Origin: Nonomuraea endophytica
GTDB taxonomy: Bacteria > Actinomycetota > Actinomycetes > Streptosporangiales > Streptosporangiaceae
Length of the DNA stretch: 64,000 bases
Assembly (NCBI RefSeq): GCF_014203235.1
Contig: NZ_JACHIN010000004.1
Span: 530,817-594,816, forward strand
Direction of reading: 5' to 3'
In this document: piece by piece, positions 52,998 to 61,521 of the stretch
How positions within the stretch are numbered: the stretch's first letter is position 1
Layout of the letters: the number at the start of each line of letters is the position of its first letter
Translations under genes and position numbers: made by a program
Notes under the pieces: model-generated
Told to the model about the DNA's origin: nothing
The model's database searches: none
The model's input: the letters and a program-made list of their open reading frames with translations, nothing else

Positions 52998-54920
52998 GTG
53001 GGGCCGGGAGAGGGAAACTTCACGTCCGAACCGCGCCCGCTGGCCGAAGGCGATCCGGACCGGATCGCCGACTATCCGCTGACCGGCGTGCTGGGCAGCG
53101 ACGGCCAGGGGGTGGTCTACCTGAGCCGGACCCCGCAGGGGCGCCCGGTGGCCGTCAAGACGCTGCACGCCCGCATGGCCGAGGACGACCAGGCCCAGGC
53201 GCGTTTCCTGCGCGAGACCGAGATCGCCGGCCGCGTGGCCGCCTTCTGCACCGCGCGGGTGCTGGACGCGGGTATCGCGGGCGGGCGACCGTACCTGGTC
53301 AGTGAGTACGTCCAGGGCCCTTCCCTGGAACAGCTCGTGGCCCGGGACGGGCCGCGCGCCGGCGGCGGCCTGGACCGGCTGGCGATCACCACGCTGATGG
53401 CGCTGCAGGCGATCCACCGGGCCGGCGTCGTGCACCGGGACTTCAAGCCGGGCAACGTGATCATGGGCCAGGAGGGGCCGGTGGTCATCGACTTCGGCAT
53501 CGCCCGCGCCCTCGAACACTCCACCACCGCCTCCGGCCTGGTGGGCACGCCCGCCTACATGTCCCCCGAGTTGCTCGACGGCGGCGCCGCCGGTGTGGCC
53601 TCGGACGTGTTCGCGTGGGCCGCGACCATCGTGTACGCCGCCTCCGGGCACCGGGCCTTCCCCGGCTCGACCCCCGGCGCGATCCTCAACGCGATCATGA
53701 CCCATGAGCCCGACCTGACCGGCGTGCCCGGCCACCTGAGCCCGCTGCTCACCTCCTGCCTGGCCAAGGACCCCGCCGCCCGGCCCACGGCCGCCGACCT
53801 CCTGACCGCCCTGACCCACGAGCGCCCGCTGACGACCCCGCGCGCGCCCGTGGCCCGCCGCCGCGTGATGCGCGTGCTGGCGGCGGGAGTATTGATCGCG
53901 GCAGTACCCGCGGCCTACGGCCTGTTCTCCGCCACCCCCGGCCTGCCGTTCGGCAGCCTGGTCCGCCACCCGGCCAAGGGCCGCCAGAAGTGGGTCCTGT
54001 CGCTCGCGATGAGCCAGGTGCACGGCCGCCCGGTCATCGTCAGCGGCGGCTACGGCGGCGCCATCGCCGTGACGGACCTGGCCACCGGCGCTCCCGTGGG
54101 CGCGCTGCTGAAAGGCCATCGCGGACCGATCTGGTCGGTGGCGACGACCGTGGTGCGCGGCATCCCCGCCGCGGTCTCCGGCGGCCTCGACGGCACGGTA
54201 CGCGTCTGGGACCTGGCGACCGGCACACCGATCCACGAACCGTTATCAGGCCACCGGGGCTCCGTGGAGTCGGTGGCCGTCGGCCGCCTGGACGGCCGCC
54301 CCGTGGCCGTCTCAGGAGGTCAGGATCACACGGTACGCCGCTGGGACCTGACCGGCGGCGCCCCCATCGGCGAACCCATCGAAGGCCATCCGACCTGGGT
54401 GCTGGCCCTCGCGGTGGGACAGTCCGGCGGCCGCCCCGTCGTGGCCTCCGGCGGCTACGACGGCAGGATCCTCATCTCCGACCTGGCCACCGGCGCCCGG
54501 GTCGCCGAACGCGCGGGCGCCCACAGCGGGCCCGTCGAGTCGATGACGGTGGGACGGCTCGGCGACCGGCAGGTGGCGATCTCGGGCGGCGGCGACGGCT
54601 CGGTACGCGTCTGGGAACTGACGACCGGGGCGGCGGTCGGCAAGCCGTTCACCGGTCACCGGAGCTGGGCCCTGGGGCTGGCGGCGGGCGAACTGGACGA
54701 CGGCCGCGCGGTGGTGCTGTCCGGCGGGTACCGGGACGAGACCGTACGGGTGTGGGACCTGGCCCCCGGGGCACCGATCGGCGGGCCGTTCCTCGGCCAT
54801 CGGGGGCTGATCGAGGCGGTGACGGTCGGGGAACTGGACGACCGGCGGGTGGCGGTGTCGGCGGGGGACGACGGCATGGTACGGGTATGGAGCCTCGGCC
54901 CGCCGTACCCGCCCAGGTGA
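52998..54920 (+). CDS. Membrane Ser/Thr protein kinase with WD40 repeats
   Basis: This 640-residue receptor-type kinase has a Gly-rich loop GSDGQG (33-38), catalytic Lys54, HRDFKPGN (146-153) and DFG (165-167). A single helix (about 291-310) leads to an extracellular part of about seven WD40 repeats (about 335-635; SGGxDGTVRVWDLATG-type ends). The GTG at 52998 lacks a ribosome site and follows a TTGTACCGT stretch, so translation may be leaderless. WD40 domains bind other proteins. The ligand and substrates are unknown. Confidence 0.9.
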   Translation: MGPGEGNFTSEPRPLAEGDPDRIADYPLTGVLGSDGQGVVYLSRTPQGRPVAVKTLHARMAEDDQAQARFLRETEIAGRVAAFCTARVLDAGIAGGRPYLVSEYVQGPSLEQLVARDGPRAGGGLDRLAITTLMALQAIHRAGVVHRDFKPGNVIMGQEGPVVIDFGIARALEHSTTASGLVGTPAYMSPELLDGGAAGVASDVFAWAATIVYAASGHRAFPGSTPGAILNAIMTHEPDLTGVPGHLSPLLTSCLAKDPAARPTAADLLTALTHERPLTTPRAPVARRRVMRVLAAGVLIAAVPAAYGLFSATPGLPFGSLVRHPAKGRQKWVLSLAMSQVHGRPVIVSGGYGGAIAVTDLATGAPVGALLKGHRGPIWSVATTVVRGIPAAVSGGLDGTVRVWDLATGTPIHEPLSGHRGSVESVAVGRLDGRPVAVSGGQDHTVRRWDLTGGAPIGEPIEGHPTWVLALAVGQSGGRPVVASGGYDGRILISDLATGARVAERAGAHSGPVESMTVGRLGDRQVAISGGGDGSVRVWELTTGAAVGKPFTGHRSWALGLAAGELDDGRAVVLSGGYRDETVRVWDLAPGAPIGGPFLGHRGLIEAVTVGELDDRRVAVSAGDDGMVRVWSLGPPYPPR

Positions 54921-54929
54921 CGTGAACGG

Positions 54930-55247
54930 CTACGCGCGCTGACGGCCCGCTTCGACGAGCCACAGAGCGATCGCGCCCATCAGGGCCATGAACTTCACCG
55001 CGAGCAACGAGATCGTGACCTCGTGAGACAGCTCGGCGTTCTGGACGATCACCAACAGGGCCACGAACGCGGCCATCAGCAGACTGGCCCAGCCGCCGAG
55101 ACGGCTGTGGCGCCGCTTGTTCAGCCAGAAGGCCCAGGACGGGGCCCGGTCGATGATCACGCTGTGGACGCCCAGCGCGGCGTTCAGCGCGGCGAGGGCG
55201 AGCAGAATCCACGTAATGGTGATCACTCCTCCATTGTCGCCGTCCAC
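54930..55247 (-). CDS. Small three-helix membrane protein
   Basis: This 105-residue protein has three hydrophobic helices (about 8-28, 50-70 and 78-98) with a basic loop between the first two (NKRRHSRLGG). The start is GTG 55247, or GTG 55226 just after GGAGGA; both give the same core. It is convergent with the kinase gene (9 bp gap). Function unknown. Confidence 0.7.
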   Translation of the reverse strand: MDGDNGGVITITWILLALAALNAALGVHSVIIDRAPSWAFWLNKRRHSRLGGWASLLMAAFVALLVIVQNAELSHEVTISLLAVKFMALMGAIALWLVEAGRQRA

Positions 55248-55266
55248 TCGCCGCGACGCGAGCCAC

Positions 55267-55341
55267 TCAGCCCGGCGGCCCCGCGGTCAGCACGACGAAC
55301 GCACCCGTGCCTCGCCGAGCGTGAAGCTCTCCGAACATCGC
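55267..55341 (-). pseudogene. Duplicated 3' tail of the neighbouring gene
   Basis: Directly after the TAG of the gene at 55342-55836, and in the same frame, 24 codons repeat its C-terminus: FGELHARRGTGAFVVLTA versus FGRLHAQGGAGAFVVLTA, then a TGA. The parts differ by several substitutions, so this is an old duplication. It is most likely the remains of a tandem paralogue. Confidence 0.75.
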
Positions 55342-55836
55342 CTAGCCACTGAGCCAGGACGACTTCGCGGTCAGCACCACGAACGCACCTGCCCCGCCCT
55401 GAGCGTGGAGCCTTCCAAACAGCCGCGCGTTCGAGGCGTCAAGCTGGTCGTTGAAGCCCTCGGAATGGGGAACCTCGTAGGAGACCAGCGGCTCCACCCA
55501 GATACGGGTTTCCGCCCAGCTGCGGCTCTCCAAGAGCAACGGGGTGTTCGGCACGTCCTCGATCGGCAGCCAGCCGCGCTGCCGAAGGGTGCGGATCGCG
55601 GTGGCGACGGCGTCGTCGGGGTTCAAGGGTCCGACGTCCACCACGACGACCTGGTCGATGTCCGTGTAGCTCTCCCAGAACCACTCGGTCGTGGTCGACG
55701 CGACGACCTTTCCCACAGCCCGCATCTCGTCGACGACGTCGGGCGGTGGCTGGGAGGTGGTCTGGTGGCAATCGCTTGCGCCGAGCAGTACCGCTGCGAT
55801 TGTGGCTGTGGCCGTTGCCGCCCGTTGGACCCGCAC
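55342..55836 (-). CDS. Secreted hypothetical protein
   Basis: This 164-residue protein starts at GTG and has a signal-like hydrophobic segment (about 5-20) followed by Cys23 in GASDCH. This resembles a lipobox but has Asp at position -1, so lipidation is doubtful. The mature part is alpha/beta with many acidic residues. No family was recognised. A diverged duplicate of its last 24 codons follows the stop. Confidence 0.7.
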   Translation of the reverse strand: MRVQRAATATATIAAVLLGASDCHQTTSQPPPDVVDEMRAVGKVVASTTTEWFWESYTDIDQVVVVDVGPLNPDDAVATAIRTLRQRGWLPIEDVPNTPLLLESRSWAETRIWVEPLVSYEVPHSEGFNDQLDASNARLFGRLHAQGGAGAFVVLTAKSSWLSG

Positions 55837-56096
55837 AGCGTCACCTTAGCTATCAAACCGGCCTATGCACCGCCTTCCGCATGTCCTTGCCTCATGGAGT
55901 ATTCCCATCATCCGCATCACTGGGTCCCGCGACCATCGTGGTCAACGGCGGAGATGTGGCGGCTATGTCAACAGGAGGGGTGTCGCAGACACAAAGCTGT
56001 CGGCACCACAGGGCTAAGCCAGTCCCACCTTCGGCGACTTAGGCGGATTTCGCGGCATGCGACCTCGAGCCGCACCTTCTTATGGCGGGCGGCGTC

Positions 56097-56663
56097 TTAG
56101 CGGCGGCGCAGCCCGTCCAGCAGGAGGGTGATGACATCGTCGGCTTCGGCCCGCCAGTCGGGGCGGTCGTGGGCCGCGCCGATGCCGTGCAGCGCCATCA
56201 TCACGGCCCCGGCGTTCACGTCGTCGCGAACGGCGCCGTCCCGCACGGCGGCGGCCAGCAGGTCGGTGACAGCCCGCTCCAGCGCCCGGCTGCCCTCGGC
56301 CATGGTGCCCGAGCCACCGGCCATGAGCGTGGCCAGCGTCCGGGCCAGGCCCTCGTGGGCGTCTATGTGGTCGACCATGCCGCGCAGGAAGGTCGCCAAA
56401 GCCTGCGCCGCGGGCAACGTGTCCTGCAGCCGGCGGGCTCGGTCGCACAGCGCGGCGACTTCCCCTCGGTAGACCGCCTCGGCCAGCGCCTCCCGGGTGG
56501 GGAAGTGGCGGTACAGCGTGCCGGTGCCCACGCCGGCCAGCTGGGCGAAGTCGTCGAAGCGCAGGTCGAAGAAGTCGCCGGCGTCGAAGACCTCTCGTGC
56601 CTTGGCGATCAGGACATCGCGGTTGCGCTGGGCGTCGGCCCGCAGCGGCTTGTCGGCGGTCAT
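56097..56663 (-). CDS. TetR-family transcriptional regulator
   Basis: This 188-residue regulator has the TetR helix-turn-helix around DDFAQLAGVGTGTLYRHFPT (about 38-57) and a helical ligand-binding domain. The ATG at 56663 has GAGGGAG 3-4 bases upstream. It is divergent from the ketopantoate-reductase-like gene, and the 93-bp space between them holds two matching palindromes. It therefore probably represses itself and that gene. Confidence 0.9.
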   Translation of the reverse strand: MTADKPLRADAQRNRDVLIAKAREVFDAGDFFDLRFDDFAQLAGVGTGTLYRHFPTREALAEAVYRGEVAALCDRARRLQDTLPAAQALATFLRGMVDHIDAHEGLARTLATLMAGGSGTMAEGSRALERAVTDLLAAAVRDGAVRDDVNAGAVMMALHGIGAAHDRPDWRAEADDVITLLLDGLRRR

Positions 56664-56684
56664 GCGCTCCCTCGCGTTGACAAA

Positions 56685-56729
56685 TGGAGATGACCTCCAT
56701 ATTTTCTTGGAAAGTGGAGATTGCCTCCA
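56685..56729. promoter_or_regulatory. Two TetR-type operators TGGAG-N5-CTCCA
   Basis: TGGAGATGACCTCCA (56685-56699) and TGGAGATTGCCTCCA (56715-56729) are two nearly identical palindromes with centres exactly 30 bp apart, between the TetR gene and the divergent reductase-like gene. The first extends by one base on each side (ATGGAG...CTCCAT). They are the likely binding sites of the TetR protein. Confidence 0.75.
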
Positions 56730-56756
56730 GATCGATCGTACCCCACGAGGTGCAGC

Positions 56757-57722
56757 GTGAAGATCCTCATGTTCGGCCGAGGCGTGATCGCCACCATCTA
56801 CGGCTGGACCCTGCAACAGGCGGGACACGACGTCGAGTTCTACGTCCGGCCGGGCCGCGCGGCGACGTACGGGGACACGGTGGACCTCGACCTGTTCGAT
56901 ACGCGGCGCCGGATGTGGGGGCAGCGCGTCGCCGAGAAGTGGCCGGTGCGCTACCGCGAGGCGCTGGAGCCGGACCACGACTTCGACCTGATCGTGCTCA
57001 GCGTGCCGCACCACCGCCTCGCGGAGGCGACGGCCTTCCTGGCCCCGCGGGTCGGCCAGGCCACGGTGCTGATCTTCGGCAACCTCTGGACCGAGCCGCT
57101 CGACGCCATCGGCGCACTCCCCGCCGACCAGATCGCCTGGGGCTTTCCCCAGGCCGGTGGCGGCTTCGGCGCGGACGGCGTACTCCACGCGACACTGCTG
57201 CCGTCGGTCATCTTCGGCACCCTCGGCCGGCCCCCGACCGACCGGGAACGGGCCGTGCGCCAGGCGTTTCGCGAGGCCGGGCTCCGGATCAAGGAACGGC
57301 CTGACTTCCGCGGCTGGCTGTGGGTCCATTTCGCGTCGGATGCCGGCATGTTCTCGCAGGGCCTGCGGTTGGGATCCCTGTCCCGCCTGGCCGGGGCAAC
57401 GGGCGACCTGCGCGAGGCGCTGCTGGCCGGCCGCGAACTGCTGCCCCTCCTCCAAGCGCGCGGCCTCGACCTGCGACGACACCGCGGCGGTCTGCTGCCG
57501 TTCCGGGCGCCCACCTGGCTGACGGCACCCGTGCTCGCCTGGCTGACCGCTCACGTCGCGCCCGCGCGCGTGAGCCTAACCGCGCACAACGACCCCGACG
57601 CCGAGGAACCGCGCGAGGTCTGCCGCGACACCCTGGCCGAAGCACGACGGCTGGGCATCTCGGTACCGCGACTGGAAGCGGCGGAACCGCACTTCGCCCG
57701 CGAGGGGACAGGGCGAGCCTGA
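56757..57722 (+). CDS. Ketopantoate reductase family protein
   Basis: This 321-residue protein has an N-terminal Rossmann fold, with KILMFGRGVIATIYG in place of the usual GxGxxG, and a C-terminal helical domain. The GTG at 56757 has GAGG 6 bases upstream; a longer frame starts at 56721 inside the second operator. The region that normally carries the catalytic Lys in PanE (KxxxN) reads WLWVHFASDAG, with no Lys. The reaction is therefore probably different from that of PanE. TetR control suggests an inducible detoxification or catabolic role. Confidence 0.78.
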   Translation: MKILMFGRGVIATIYGWTLQQAGHDVEFYVRPGRAATYGDTVDLDLFDTRRRMWGQRVAEKWPVRYREALEPDHDFDLIVLSVPHHRLAEATAFLAPRVGQATVLIFGNLWTEPLDAIGALPADQIAWGFPQAGGGFGADGVLHATLLPSVIFGTLGRPPTDRERAVRQAFREAGLRIKERPDFRGWLWVHFASDAGMFSQGLRLGSLSRLAGATGDLREALLAGRELLPLLQARGLDLRRHRGGLLPFRAPTWLTAPVLAWLTAHVAPARVSLTAHNDPDAEEPREVCRDTLAEARRLGISVPRLEAAEPHFAREGTGRA

Positions 57723-58021
57723 ATTCACCGATGTTGTCGGTCCGGGTGGTTCATCGCGGCTCCTTGGTCTGCGGCATCCCAGATGCCAAACCCGGTCGCA
57801 CCGGTCGAGCGGGCCCGGGTCTTTTGTCCGGCCATCGGCGCATGTGGCCCAAGAGCGGCCCAGGCGGCCGAGGCAACCCAACCGGCCGCCCACCCCGCCT
57901 GTCGGGTGGGGTGACCACCGCTCTGGGCAAGGGGTGGGGCGACCGGCAAGACGGCCGAGCGCAGCGAGGGCCTTCAGGGGTCGAGCTTCAGCTCGACTGG
58001 CGAAGCGGAACGCCTTGCCCT
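57723..58021. other. Non-coding stretch with stem-loops
   Basis: This 299-bp region has no convincing gene. Near its right end is a perfect stem-loop GTCGAGC-TTCA-GCTCGAC (57980-57997), and the octamer CCTTCAGG occurs at 57971 and 58019. The second copy lies in a CGCC...GGCG hairpin overlapping the stop codon of the next gene. The pattern could be a terminator or the 3' remnant of a TnpB-type element. Confidence 0.4.
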
Positions 58022-59026
58022 TCAGGCGTGGAATCGGTCTTTGGCCAGGCGGTGTACGCGGGGTTCGTCGATGGTGTGGCCCAGGCCGGGCTGGGTGAAG
58101 GGGACGGCGATCACGCCCGCGTTCGCGCCCACGATCGGGTCCACGATCTGGTTGTTGCGTGGGGGCTGGGTCACGTCGCATGCCAGTGTGCATCCTGGCA
58201 GGCTTGCCACGGCTACTGTCGCCGCTCTGGCCAAGCCCGCGCCCTGGCCTCCGGTGCACTGGATGTCCCAGCCTGCTGCCGCCGCCCGGTCGTGGGCTCT
58301 GCGGGTCTCGCTCAGGTTCGGGAAGGCCGCCGGCCGTAGCAGTAGCACCCGTCCTGCTCGCAGCGTCAGGTAGTCGTCCAGTTCGGCGGTCGTGCTCGCC
58401 TCTACGGCCACCGCCGCGGACACCTGGTCCTGCAACGTCGCGTGAAGATACGGGTCCGACACGGCGAAGGGGCGTTCGATCACTTCCAGGCCGTAGGAGT
58501 CGAGGGCGATGAGCTGTTCGGGCGTGGTGTAGCACCCGGCCCCGTCCACCGCGAGCGTCAGCGCCGGGTACGCCGCCCGCACCGCCCGCACCGGCTCCAC
58601 ATCCCAGCCTGGCCTGATGTCCAGCGTCACGTGGCCGTACCCGGCGCACACCTGCTGGTTGACTCGGGAGACCAGGCTCTCCAGGGACGGGTCCGGCGTC
58701 AGCCGTACGGTCGCCACCAACGAGGTACGGCTGCCGCCCAGCGCGTGCGCCAGCGGCACGCCCCGCATCCTGGTCCAGAGGTCCCAGCAGGCCATGTCCA
58801 CGGCCGGGTCTCCGCTGGGCGCGCTGTCGGGATGCTCCCAGTCGACGCCGATGAGGCGAGCCCCGAGGGTCTCCTCCAGATTGGTCCAGGTCTTGGCCTC
58901 AGGGGCGATCGCCTCGCCCCAGCCGGTCATGCCACCGTGGTCGGTGAGCTTGACGAGCAGGGTCTCCTGGCGTCCGCCGAACGGCAGGACAAGCCTGAAG
59001 ACCTCAAGCTCCCGCACTCGCGGCAT
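58022..59026 (-). CDS. Enolase-superfamily protein (OSBS/NSAR-like) lacking catalytic lysines
   Basis: This 334-residue protein matches o-succinylbenzoate synthase/N-acylamino acid racemases over its whole length, including PGWDVEPVRAVR. In Amycolatopsis NSAR the catalytic KxK and the opposite Lys are at 163/165 and 263. Here they are Thr134, Asp136 and Arg231. Metal-ligand positions are kept as Asp161, Glu184 and Glu209. The ATG at 59026 has GGGGGG 3 bases upstream. It follows the MFS gene by 11 bp and is probably co-transcribed with it. Confidence 0.82.
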   Translation of the reverse strand: MPRVRELEVFRLVLPFGGRQETLLVKLTDHGGMTGWGEAIAPEAKTWTNLEETLGARLIGVDWEHPDSAPSGDPAVDMACWDLWTRMRGVPLAHALGGSRTSLVATVRLTPDPSLESLVSRVNQQVCAGYGHVTLDIRPGWDVEPVRAVRAAYPALTLAVDGAGCYTTPEQLIALDSYGLEVIERPFAVSDPYLHATLQDQVSAAVAVEASTTAELDDYLTLRAGRVLLLRPAAFPNLSETRRAHDRAAAAGWDIQCTGGQGAGLARAATVAVASLPGCTLACDVTQPPRNNQIVDPIVGANAGVIAVPFTQPGLGHTIDEPRVHRLAKDRFHA

Positions 59027-59037
59027 GTACCCCCCTT

Positions 59038-60417
59038 TTATGACGCGGTCCCCTCCAGTGTGCCCGTCTTCGCGGACTGGGCAAAACGGGGGGCCAGGAT
59101 GGCGCCGAGGATGGCGAGGCCGAAGGTGAAGGCGAAACCGGCGATGTAGGTCTCGTGGGTGGCGGTGAACAGGGCGCCGGTGACGGCGACCGCGACGACG
59201 GTGAAGACGGATTCGCCGACGCCGACGGCCGCGGAGTTGTGGCCTTCCTCGCCCTGCTTGGACATCTCCAGCACCAGCACGGAGACGGTCGGGTGGAGGG
59301 CGCCGATGCCGAGGCCGGAGATGGCCATGGCGACGTAGGCGACGGCGAGCGGGACGGCGTCCACGAGCACGAGGCTGATCAGCGCGATGCCAAGAGCGAT
59401 CATGAGGGCGCCGCCGCGCAGGGCGAGCATGTTGCTGATGGTGCCGCGGCCCTTGAACCAGGAGCCGGTGGACCAGCCGAGCGCGCCGACGGTCAGCACG
59501 ATTCCGGCGCCGATCGGGGACAGGCCGCGCTCGTTCATGAGCATGAGCGGGATGAGCACCTGGGAGGCGGTGAGCGAGCCGAAGGCCAGGCCGCGCAGGA
59601 CCGGGGCGGTCGGCAGGCCGGGGGCGGCGCGCAGGGAGCCCTTGAGCAGGAGTCTGGGCAGGGCGACGGCCAGGACGACGACTCCGGCCAGGAGAAGGGG
59701 GAGACCGGCCAGGCCGAGGGCGCTGCCGTACTGGATGAGGGCGGCGGCGACGGCGGTCAGCGCGGCCCAGACGAGCTTGCGGCCGAGGCCGGGGGCGGGT
59801 TCGGCGGCGCCGGAGCGGACGTCGGAGCCCGCGGTGCCGCGCCACAGGAGCAGGGCGGCGGGCACGACGATCACGGCGACGCCGAGGAAGACCCAGCGCC
59901 AGTCGACCTGCTCGACGACGAGTCCGGCGATGGCCGGGCCCACCATCGAGGGCACCACCCAGGCGGCGGAGAACAGGGCGAAGACCTTGGGATGCATGGA
60001 ACCCGGGTAGACCCGGGCGACCACCACGTACAGCGACACCTGGATCAGTCCGGCGCCCAGCCCCTGGACGAAGCGCCCGGCGATGAAGACCTCCATCGTG
60101 GGGGCGAATCCGGCCAGCAGCAGACCGGCGACGAACGTGACGACGCCGGTGCCCATGGGCTGGAGGGGGCCGCGCACGTCCGACCATCGGCCCCCGAGGA
60201 CGGTGGCGATGACGCTGGCGGCGAGGGTCGCGCTGAAGGCCAGGTTGTACAGGTCCATGCCGCCGAGGTCGCGGGCGACCACGGGCATCGCGGTGGCCAC
60301 GGCCATCGCCTCGAAGGCGACGAGGGTGACGAGCGCGACCAGTCCGAAGCTCAGCGAGCGGTACTTCCGCGAGATCACGCTGACTGGGGCGGGTGGGGCT
60401 TCAGCAACAGTTGTCAT
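59038..60417 (-). CDS. MFS transporter
   Basis: This 459-residue transporter has 12-14 predicted helices and the motif GGRWSDVRGPLQP in the first cytoplasmic loop (the usual GRxxDRxGRR is degenerate). It is probably a drug/metabolite efflux pump. The ATG at 60417 was preferred to 60453 because the extra 12 residues look non-coding. It is followed after 11 bp by the enolase-superfamily gene, so it may transport that protein's ligand or product. Confidence 0.85.
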   Translation of the reverse strand: MTTVAEAPPAPVSVISRKYRSLSFGLVALVTLVAFEAMAVATAMPVVARDLGGMDLYNLAFSATLAASVIATVLGGRWSDVRGPLQPMGTGVVTFVAGLLLAGFAPTMEVFIAGRFVQGLGAGLIQVSLYVVVARVYPGSMHPKVFALFSAAWVVPSMVGPAIAGLVVEQVDWRWVFLGVAVIVVPAALLLWRGTAGSDVRSGAAEPAPGLGRKLVWAALTAVAAALIQYGSALGLAGLPLLLAGVVVLAVALPRLLLKGSLRAAPGLPTAPVLRGLAFGSLTASQVLIPLMLMNERGLSPIGAGIVLTVGALGWSTGSWFKGRGTISNMLALRGGALMIALGIALISLVLVDAVPLAVAYVAMAISGLGIGALHPTVSVLVLEMSKQGEEGHNSAAVGVGESVFTVVAVAVTGALFTATHETYIAGFAFTFGLAILGAILAPRFAQSAKTGTLEGTAS

Positions 60418-60479
60418 GCCTGGCAACTTACGATCATCCCAGGTCAGGCACATCGGGCCCGGGACCTAGGCAATCCGAC

Positions 60480-61442
60480 CTAGGGCATGATCATGGCGGC
60501 GCCCTTGACGCTCCTGATGACCGGGGCGGTCTCCAGCTGCTGGATCGCGCGCAGCCGTCCCAGCGGCCCGGTGATGTACTCGTGCAGGCCGAACACGTCC
60601 CGGCAGGCCACCGCGGCGACCAGGTTGCTCGGGCCGGTCGTGGCCGAGACGAACGCGACCTCCTCGTGCGCGGCCAGCGCGTCGCCGACGGCGTCCTGCT
60701 CGGCGGGCGGGACGGACATCCACAGGCGGGCCTGGGTGCCGCGGCCCAGCAGGTACGAGTCGACGTCCAGGTCGAGGTAGAGGGCGCCGCCGGTGAGCAG
60801 GGCGTCGAGGCGGCGGCCGGCGCTCGTCTCCGACCATCCGGTCGCGGCGGCGAGTTGCGCCAGGGTGGCGCGGCCGTCCCTGGTGAGCTCGTCGAGCAGG
60901 AGGTAGTCCTGCGGGGAGAGCTCGACGGGGGTTCCGGCGGGCGCGGGGCGGCGCAGGGCGGCCGCCTCCTGCTCGGTCAGGGCCGTCAGGAAGCGCGGGT
61001 GCTCGTCGGCGCCGCCGTAATAGACGTGGAGCAGGCAGTGCGCGCTGACCGAGTCGACGCGCGGCGTGCGCGGCAGCTTCTGCAGCAGCAGGGCGTCGCG
61101 GTCGCGATCGGAGCGGGACTGGACGACGAAGTTGATCTCGGTGCCGCCTGAGGTGACCATGATGAACGAGGTGTCGGACCGGCGGGCCAGCGCCTCGGCG
61201 ACGGCCAGGGCGAAGTCGGGGCGGCAGCGGACGCGCACGTACCAGCGGACCTCCCCGACCAGCCTGGGCACGGTCTGGCCGACGACCCGCAGCCGCCCGC
61301 GCGAGGTCAGCCTGCGGTAGCGCCGGGCGACGGTCTGGTCGGAGACTCCCAGCACCTCGGCGATCCTGCTGAACGGCGCGCGCCCGTCGATCTGCAGCGC
61401 GTGGATCAGCCGCCGGTCGATGATGTCGGATTCCACGCCCAT
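60480..61442 (-). CDS. Lrp/AsnC-family regulator with two HTH domains
   Basis: This 320-residue protein is a tandem Lrp: a first HTH around APFSRIAEVLGVSDQTVARR (about 22-41), a RAM-like domain, a second HTH around RATLAQLAAATGWSETSAGR (about 183-202), and a second RAM-like domain. Usual Lrp is about 150 residues; doubled forms are known in actinobacteria. The ATG at 61442 is the natural start. It is divergent from the DHA2 exporter gene, and a palindrome lies between them. Confidence 0.87.
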   Translation of the reverse strand: MGVESDIIDRRLIHALQIDGRAPFSRIAEVLGVSDQTVARRYRRLTSRGRLRVVGQTVPRLVGEVRWYVRVRCRPDFALAVAEALARRSDTSFIMVTSGGTEINFVVQSRSDRDRDALLLQKLPRTPRVDSVSAHCLLHVYYGGADEHPRFLTALTEQEAAALRRPAPAGTPVELSPQDYLLLDELTRDGRATLAQLAAATGWSETSAGRRLDALLTGGALYLDLDVDSYLLGRGTQARLWMSVPPAEQDAVGDALAAHEEVAFVSATTGPSNLVAAVACRDVFGLHEYITGPLGRLRAIQQLETAPVIRSVKGAAMIMP

Positions 61443-61456
61443 GTTCCATTCAATGT

Positions 61457-61476
61457 CGAAAAATCGCGGTTTCTCG
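61457..61476. promoter_or_regulatory. Imperfect 20-bp palindrome between Lrp and exporter genes
   Basis: CGAAAAATCGCGGTTTCTCG is symmetric at 16 of 20 positions and lies in an A/T-rich island of the 79-bp divergent gap. It is a likely operator for the Lrp regulator, controlling itself and the exporter. Confidence 0.45.
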
Positions 61477-61521
61477 CTGCCTAGCACGATAAAGCACCGA
61501 GCAGGGGTCATGGTCGGTGGC

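Noticed and set aside
55894..56100. Possible 68-residue protein rich in Trp, His, Arg with CQQEGC motif
   Set aside because: Third codon positions are not biased to G/C, no ribosome site precedes the ATG, and it overlaps the end of the TetR gene; it may be a decayed fragment. The rest of 55837-56096 shows nothing else.
57725..57949. Possible 74-residue minus-strand gene
   Set aside because: Ala/Gly/Arg-rich product without motif or ribosome site, in a region of stem-loops.
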